64,000 bases of DNA from NCBI GenBank assembly GCA_965247585.1, contig CBDFHC010000004.1:1054001-1118000 (forward strand), read 5' to 3'. This DNA comes from CBDFHC01 sp965247585. Its GTDB lineage: Bacteria; Chloroflexota; Dehalococcoidia; Lucifugimonadales; GCA-2712585. Positions 59,568-64,000 of the stretch are shown in pieces. The notes below the pieces were generated by a model, which was given only the letters and a program-made list of their open reading frames with translations, was not told where the DNA came from and did no database searches. Positions within the stretch are counted from its first letter, which is position 1; every line of letters starts with the position of its first letter. The position numbers and the translations under genes were made by a program.

Positions 59568-60407
59568 ATGGAAAAGGGCGACAGCATGGAGGAGATGTCC
59601 GATCAGCGGCTCATAGCATTGCTGCGTGAGCTGGTGAAACAGAGGGGCGTCAGAGGAGCGGCGACGACTCTGAAGATAGACCCCAGGACGGTGGCTGCGA
59701 GCATGGAAGGGGGAAGCCTTTCCTGGCGGGTTCGCGAAGCGATGGAGCGGGGACTGAGGTCCGAGGTTGGCACGGGGGCCTCCCAGCGAGAGGGCAACGA
59801 CTCGCAGGAGCAGAGAATTGAGCACGTGGAGCGGCGTATGGAGGCGTTGGAGAAGGAGGCTCGCAGCGCTCAGGAAGCTGATACCGCAGAAGCGTGGACA
59901 GAAGTGGATCGCAGGCTGGACGGATTCGCCCAGGCATTGAGAGAGATGAACGGCAGGCTCACTCGGTTGGAGCAAGCCAAAGAGAAGGAACCGGAGGATG
60001 TGGAGCCAAGGGCCGTCGATTCAAGGAGGGAGGCTAGGCGCGTTTATCACAGTAGCTACTTCGGCTTCGGCGTGATCAGCAAGGAGCCGCATCCCGGCGA
60101 GGAGCTATCCTACGGCCCTGGAATGCCTCTGGTGGAGGAGTGGCGGCGGCTGAACAAGGAGCGGGAGGTCGGAACTAAGCTCACTCAGGCCAAGACTAGA
60201 GAGCGAATCATGGAGCTGGAGATCGCCATGCTGGCTGAATACAAGCTGACGTTGCCGCCAGGGTCATCTCCCCTGGACGACTTCACTCGGGGCGCAGAAT
60301 TGGACTGGAGGGAGAGGGCGCTGGAGAACATCCAGAGAGAGCGGGCACAGAGAGCCCTGCTCAGATGGGTCCGCCGGGTGTGTACCCTGGGGCTGTGGTG
60401 GAAGTAG
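59568..60407 (+). CDS. HTH/coiled-coil DNA-binding protein, regulator paralogue 2
   Basis: A 279-residue protein with a helix-turn-helix-like segment (GAATTLKIDPRTVAASMEGG), a coiled coil (EQRIEHVERRMEALEKEARS; LREMNGRLTRLEQAKEKE) and a C-terminal domain ending LLRWVRRVCTLGLWWK. The same design is found at 34285-35175, including the LTLPP motif in the third part. The ATG at 59568 was chosen for GGAGAG upstream; the frame opens at 59505. It probably binds the palindromes before it and controls the divergent coupling operon. Confidence 0.7.
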   Translation: MEKGDSMEEMSDQRLIALLRELVKQRGVRGAATTLKIDPRTVAASMEGGSLSWRVREAMERGLRSEVGTGASQREGNDSQEQRIEHVERRMEALEKEARSAQEADTAEAWTEVDRRLDGFAQALREMNGRLTRLEQAKEKEPEDVEPRAVDSRREARRVYHSSYFGFGVISKEPHPGEELSYGPGMPLVEEWRRLNKEREVGTKLTQAKTRERIMELEIAMLAEYKLTLPPGSSPLDDFTRGAELDWRERALENIQRERAQRALLRWVRRVCTLGLWWK

Positions 60408-60475
60408 TCGAGAACTGCGCTTAGGCCGATCAACTACTCATGTGGGGGCTTTCGTTGCCCGATGGTCAGGCCGTA

Positions 60476-61192
60476 TCAACGCGGGCACACATCTCCACTG
60501 ACGCTCTTTCCGCGGTCCCTGAACCTCGTGCCGATTCTGTAGCAGTAGTCACGGCTCCCGTTTTCGTCAGTGAAGTCAAATGTCCCATAGGGTACTGTAG
60601 CAATGACATCGTAGACCCCCTCGGTTGACTTTCTTCGGAGTACGAGCGAATCGAGCGAGCCAAACTGGCGGAGATCAACGGCTGCCCATGTCAGTCTGAC
60701 ACCTTCGTTAATAGCTTCTGCTACCACGTCGGTTGCAGCCGGTGGCCACGGGGGAGGCAGGTATGGCTCCCCTGCACCCATGTAATCGCAGAACTCATCC
60801 GACCACCCGGACGCTGAGTTGCCCAAGACCGCGCGACCCCGATAGCAATAGCCGGTGTGATTCCACGGAGCGATATGGCCTGGGCCGTTGGCCGGATGAG
60901 TGGCCGCTCCGGGAGAGGTTGACGCGAGGTGTACCCAGTAGGGGACATCACTGAACCTCCATTGTAACTCGAATGATACAGCGCTCTGGTTTGGATTGTT
61001 CCACTGCAAGAGTGCGAATTCCCCACTTGGGAGCTTCCCCATAGAGAAACTCTCCGGCGGGTGCCAGCTTTCCGTAGGCTCTAGAGTCGCTGCCGATGGC
61101 GTTTGAGATGAACAAGCCACTGTACAGACAAGAATTACCGCCAGCCCTAGCATAGGAATCCCAGATAGTTGCCAACGGCTCACTTTACGCAT
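60476..61192 (-). CDS. Lipoprotein with fibronectin-III-like fold
   Basis: A 238-residue predicted lipoprotein: signal peptide MRKVSRWQLSGIPMLGLAVI and lipobox LVCTVAC. The mature part has two beta-rich repeats (ALLQWNNPNQSAVSFELQW and VRLTWAAVDLRQFGSLDSL), each resembling a fibronectin type III strand pattern, with scattered Cys pairs. It probably sits on the outer face of the cell membrane. It is outside the mobile element by position and has lower GC. It shares direction and a 24-base gap with the next lipoprotein gene. Confidence 0.7.
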   Translation of the reverse strand: MRKVSRWQLSGIPMLGLAVILVCTVACSSQTPSAATLEPTESWHPPESFSMGKLPSGEFALLQWNNPNQSAVSFELQWRFSDVPYWVHLASTSPGAATHPANGPGHIAPWNHTGYCYRGRAVLGNSASGWSDEFCDYMGAGEPYLPPPWPPAATDVVAEAINEGVRLTWAAVDLRQFGSLDSLVLRRKSTEGVYDVIATVPYGTFDFTDENGSRDYCYRIGTRFRDRGKSVSGDVCPR

Positions 61193-61216
61193 GCCCTTTC
61201 CATCGCCAGCGGTGTT

Positions 61217-63079
61217 CTACCGCAATTCCATCAGCAGGCTTAGTGTCGCAGTGAGGCCAAGCTTGCTATTGAAGGGATTTCCCTCGGGGTCCTCCGTGAT
61301 GGTGGTCGCTGCGACTCGTATGATGCTCTCCGGCAGCCATGCAGTGGCTTGCCATACAGAGAGGTCGGCGCGGGCAGGCAGTGGTGATGTTGAGATAGTT
61401 ACAGTCGCCTGAAGCCCAGCAATCTCCATCTGCTCGCCCTCCGGGGAATCGCTGTCATTGCGGGGCCTTTCAAGAAACGACAGGAGCCTGAAGCCGTGTT
61501 CCGGCGTCCCGTAGACGAAGCGGACGGGCCAAATGCAAGCTGGCTCCGGTGGACATGCGACTGCCTCGGTCAACGTCAGCGGAGGTAGCGCCGCTTCGCC
61601 CTGGGCCGGTGCACCGGACTTCAACCCTAGCCAGAACACGGGGAAGTCCAAGGATCTTACGTAGTTCAGGTCCTCCTCCAGCGTGTCCGCCTTCGGAGCA
61701 TCCCCTGTTTCACCGGACACCGCCGTTCTGGATGTGACCGGGTAGTCCCAGCCCTGGACCTGGAGCGTGTAGTCGTTCCCATAGCTCGTGTAGCTGTAAT
61801 TCCCAGGGCTGCCCGGGGCGTGGCGCATGGGGGCGTTATTGAACGGGTTGGTGGGCCAGACAAGTCTCAGGGCTTCCAGGGCATCCCCCACCGACTCCGG
61901 CGTCAGCGCATCTGGGTAGCGGCCTTGTTGCTCTTCGTAATACTGCAACGCCTCGTTGAGCGCGTGAAAGCCCCGCTGAGCTACCCCATCCAAGGCATCG
62001 GCCCGCCGGAAATCCATAACCTGGGTGGGCGCTTCTAGCTGCATGTTTTCGCCGTAGCCCCAGAACCCGACCACACCTTCGTCCGTGTTTGAAGAGCCTT
62101 GCTCGACAGCCATGCGTCGAACCAGGCCCGTCTCCTCGTCTATCCACAGCCGGACCCTCACCTCCTGTAGCTGCTGACTCATGTACTCACTTGCGTCCTG
62201 AGCAACGGGCATAACGCGCGCGTTCTCCACGAGGTCCGGGTCGGCGCCATAAGCTGCCAAAGCTGCACGTAGTTCTTGCTTGGCCGATGCTTCCAGCGTG
62301 GTGATCCCCTGGACGATGACAGTGACTCGTACGTCCCATTCGCTTCGCGGCTGACCTGGACGGTCGGCACGTTCGGAGAAACTCAGATGGTAAGGTCCTT
62401 TGAACGCCTCCCACTTTGCGGAGTCTTCCAGCGGGTAGCCGAACACTTCGTAGCCCAGCCCCTCAAGTTTTTGGGCGTCGGCCCCCTCCGGGTAGGGAAA
62501 GCCTAAGATAGCCCGTACGTGAGGCTCCTGGGGAGGCGTCGTATACAGGAGGGCCTCTACGTCGAGGCCGGTAGACACGACCAGATAGGTGCGACCGTCG
62601 ATGGCTTCTTCTCTTACAATCTCTGGAGCGTCGGGGAAGCGCAGTGCGACCCGTGGGTCTGATATGACGCCAAAGAAGAGCCCAGAGCTGGAGTTGTCAG
62701 GCGAAGTCAGCCAACGAGCGCCGCTTTCAGAGGATAAGGCCGTCCCATTGGAGAGGAGGAGGAACGGAGGCCAATCGCCACCCATGTCCTGGAGGAGCGT
62801 GAGGCCAGGAACGTAGGTGAATGCAGGCATAGGCCTCGAAGGTGCGAAGGCGAAGCTTCCTCGAAAGCTCTGCCGGTCCATCACCTCTTGGGCGTGAGTG
62901 AGAAGCTCCTCTACTGTAGAGGGACCATCACCAGGGGCGTCCGTAGCACTGGCGGGAAGCTCCGTCGTGGTGGCAGGAGCGACATCGGTGTCGTCTGTTG
63001 TTCCACAGGCAGCAAGAAATGTACCGGACGCGAGCGCGACTATCACGACCAACAGCCTTTTCACCGGTAAGCTCCACAC
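61217..63079 (-). CDS. Large lipoprotein with a pseudopilin-like central segment
   Basis: A 620-residue predicted lipoprotein (VKRLLVVIVALASGTFLAAC). The start is GTG 63079 or GTG 63064. The middle contains LNEALQYYEEQQGRYPDAL followed by NPFNNAPMRHAPGSPGNYSY, a stretch like the globular domain of type II pseudopilins, although the prepilin helix is missing. The front half resembles a LolA/LppX-type lipoprotein region, with strands and helices alternating. The end repeats a beta-rich pattern. No enzyme motif seen. Host-type gene with lower GC. Confidence 0.7.
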   Translation of the reverse strand: MWSLPVKRLLVVIVALASGTFLAACGTTDDTDVAPATTTELPASATDAPGDGPSTVEELLTHAQEVMDRQSFRGSFAFAPSRPMPAFTYVPGLTLLQDMGGDWPPFLLLSNGTALSSESGARWLTSPDNSSSGLFFGVISDPRVALRFPDAPEIVREEAIDGRTYLVVSTGLDVEALLYTTPPQEPHVRAILGFPYPEGADAQKLEGLGYEVFGYPLEDSAKWEAFKGPYHLSFSERADRPGQPRSEWDVRVTVIVQGITTLEASAKQELRAALAAYGADPDLVENARVMPVAQDASEYMSQQLQEVRVRLWIDEETGLVRRMAVEQGSSNTDEGVVGFWGYGENMQLEAPTQVMDFRRADALDGVAQRGFHALNEALQYYEEQQGRYPDALTPESVGDALEALRLVWPTNPFNNAPMRHAPGSPGNYSYTSYGNDYTLQVQGWDYPVTSRTAVSGETGDAPKADTLEEDLNYVRSLDFPVFWLGLKSGAPAQGEAALPPLTLTEAVACPPEPACIWPVRFVYGTPEHGFRLLSFLERPRNDSDSPEGEQMEIAGLQATVTISTSPLPARADLSVWQATAWLPESIIRVAATTITEDPEGNPFNSKLGLTATLSLLMELR

Positions 63080-63096
63080 TTTGCCTTCACGCTGTC

Positions 63097-64000
63097 TTAC
63101 CTCCCAACCTCTAAGTAGTCTTCTTTAACAACTACAGCCCCCTCGGGAATCCCGAGCCTTTCCATTATGTGGAGAACGTCGTCAATTTGATCCGCATCGA
63201 ACAGTCCGATCCGGATGCGGTTTTCGATCTCTCGTACCGATGCCCTGGCTGGGGGTATGCCGCTTTCAATCAAAGCTCTGTCGAGGATCCTGAACCATTC
63301 GAACAACTGGTCGAGAGAGTAGTCGCCTTGAACGGGGATTATCTGGGTGACTTCGCGATCACCGTGATAGGCTGCGCGGAAGGCCGCCTCCGCAGCAGGC
63401 GCCTTGGTGACGTCCTGCATGTAGACGTAGACGATGCTCTTGTCAGTTTCGTGGAAGTAGTAGCCACCGAAGCCGCCTTCGTGATTTCTCGCCACATCCG
63501 CTAGCTGTTCGTCCGGATTAATCCTCTTGCCGGTACTGTCGAACAGGTTCCTGACCGCTTCCTCTTTGATCTGGCTTAGGTCGACAACATCTGAGTCCAG
63601 CGGCGGTGGGCAGTTTGGAGCCGCTGCGTCCCCAACATAGAAATCGACGCCCCGCAGCAGGTGCGCGGCATTCCCGCCGAATACCACCGCAATGTAACCC
63701 GCATTACCGGCGCTGATGCCAGACTTATCAGACGTTTGGAGGGTGATGAGATACCGATGGCCTGCCAGAGTATGGTCTGAGAGCCCCCATCGTCCGTTAC
63801 GCACTTCTATCTCCGCGACCGTTTCCTCAGGCACCAGGTGGTCTTCTGCCTCCTCGAGGCACGTGAGCTCCTGGGGAAAGTAGCGCGTAGCATTTTCCGG
63901 CAACGGAGGACCGATAACGTAGAGCTCGTTTGGTACCGGTGGCAGGCGTTGTATCCGAACTGTGGCAACGACCCCGTCCGGTAGGCCAACGATCCATCCG
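63097..64000 (-). CDS. Hypothetical protein, N-terminus beyond window edge
   Basis: The frame is open from 63097 to the last base (301 codons visible); the TTG at 63903 is only an internal codon, since the upstream codons are also open (IVGLPDGVVATVRIQRLPPV). The protein is mixed alpha/beta with an acidic middle and a C-terminal helix pair. No signal or motif can be assigned from the part present. It lies upstream of the large lipoprotein gene in the same direction with an 18-base gap. Confidence 0.6.
   Translation of the reverse strand, partial: GWIVGLPDGVVATVRIQRLPPVPNELYVIGPPLPENATRYFPQELTCLEEAEDHLVPEETVAEIEVRNGRWGLSDHTLAGHRYLITLQTSDKSGISAGNAGYIAVVFGGNAAHLLRGVDFYVGDAAAPNCPPPLDSDVVDLSQIKEEAVRNLFDSTGKRINPDEQLADVARNHEGGFGGYYFHETDKSIVYVYMQDVTKAPAAEAAFRAAYHGDREVTQIIPVQGDYSLDQLFEWFRILDRALIESGIPPARASVREIENRIRIGLFDADQIDDVLHIMERLGIPEGAVVVKEDYLEVGR

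Overview
The window is about 64 kb of bacterial DNA without rRNA or a complete tRNA. It is GC-rich, uses clear AAGGAGG-type ribosome sites, and encodes lipobox lipoproteins and a conjugation apparatus of Gram-positive/Chloroflexota style (PrgI-like, VirB4, VirB6/TrbL-like, a coupling ATPase and a replication-relaxation protein, with no outer-membrane components). I infer a Chloroflexota-like host, but no phylogenetic marker is present. The first 14 kb and the last 3.5 kb look like host or older island DNA. The middle 46 kb is visibly richer in GC and is mobile DNA.

Region 1 (1-11.1 kb, minus strand) is a defence operon. It runs SNF2 helicase with a DUF3883-like end, NYN ribonuclease (interrupted by one in-frame stop), DUF1156 adenine methylase, HEPN-DUF499 ATPase, and a partial gene running off the edge. 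This is the Helicase-Methylase-ATPase (Hma) arrangement. It is divergently paired with an XRE repressor and an ImmA/IrrE protease. Both promoters share a TTGAC-A-GTCAA palindrome. Two HNH genes follow (12.5-14.3 kb), one of them a lipoprotein with an Excalibur domain.

Region 2 (14.8-52.6 kb) is an integrative conjugative element. A long minus-strand operon (33.6 to 14.8 kb) carries DNA-processing genes: primase, Rad52-type annealing protein, Cas4-like nuclease, SSB, RadC, a DUF6094-like methylase and a helicase. It ends in a ubiquitin-like conjugation cassette of PRTRC type: ubiquitin-like protein, E2-like, JAB peptidase and ThiF/E1, plus DUF2958. A complete group II intron (23171-25566) splits the methylase gene. 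Many gene junctions in this operon carry related GC-rich hairpins. The plus strand (35.5-47.3 kb) carries the conjugation genes. A minus-strand row of small HTH genes follows (47.4-49.0 kb), then an XRE-ImmA-like pair, a ribbon-helix-helix protein and a large serine recombinase.

Region 3 (52.4-60.4 kb) is a second, smaller element of the same lineage. It has a related serine recombinase, VapBC, a frameshifted replication-relaxation gene, a second coupling ATPase and a paralogue of the HTH/coiled-coil regulator, but no secretion channel. It resembles a mobilizable element that could borrow the neighbour's channel. The two recombinase genes converge and overlap at their 3' ends over a sequence resembling a tRNA 3' end, the best candidate attachment core.

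Region 4 (60.4-64 kb) holds two lipoproteins and a partial unknown gene. Element genes carry at least seven single-base frameshifts, mostly in homopolymers. These are either decay or sequencing error, and they should be checked before calling the element dead.
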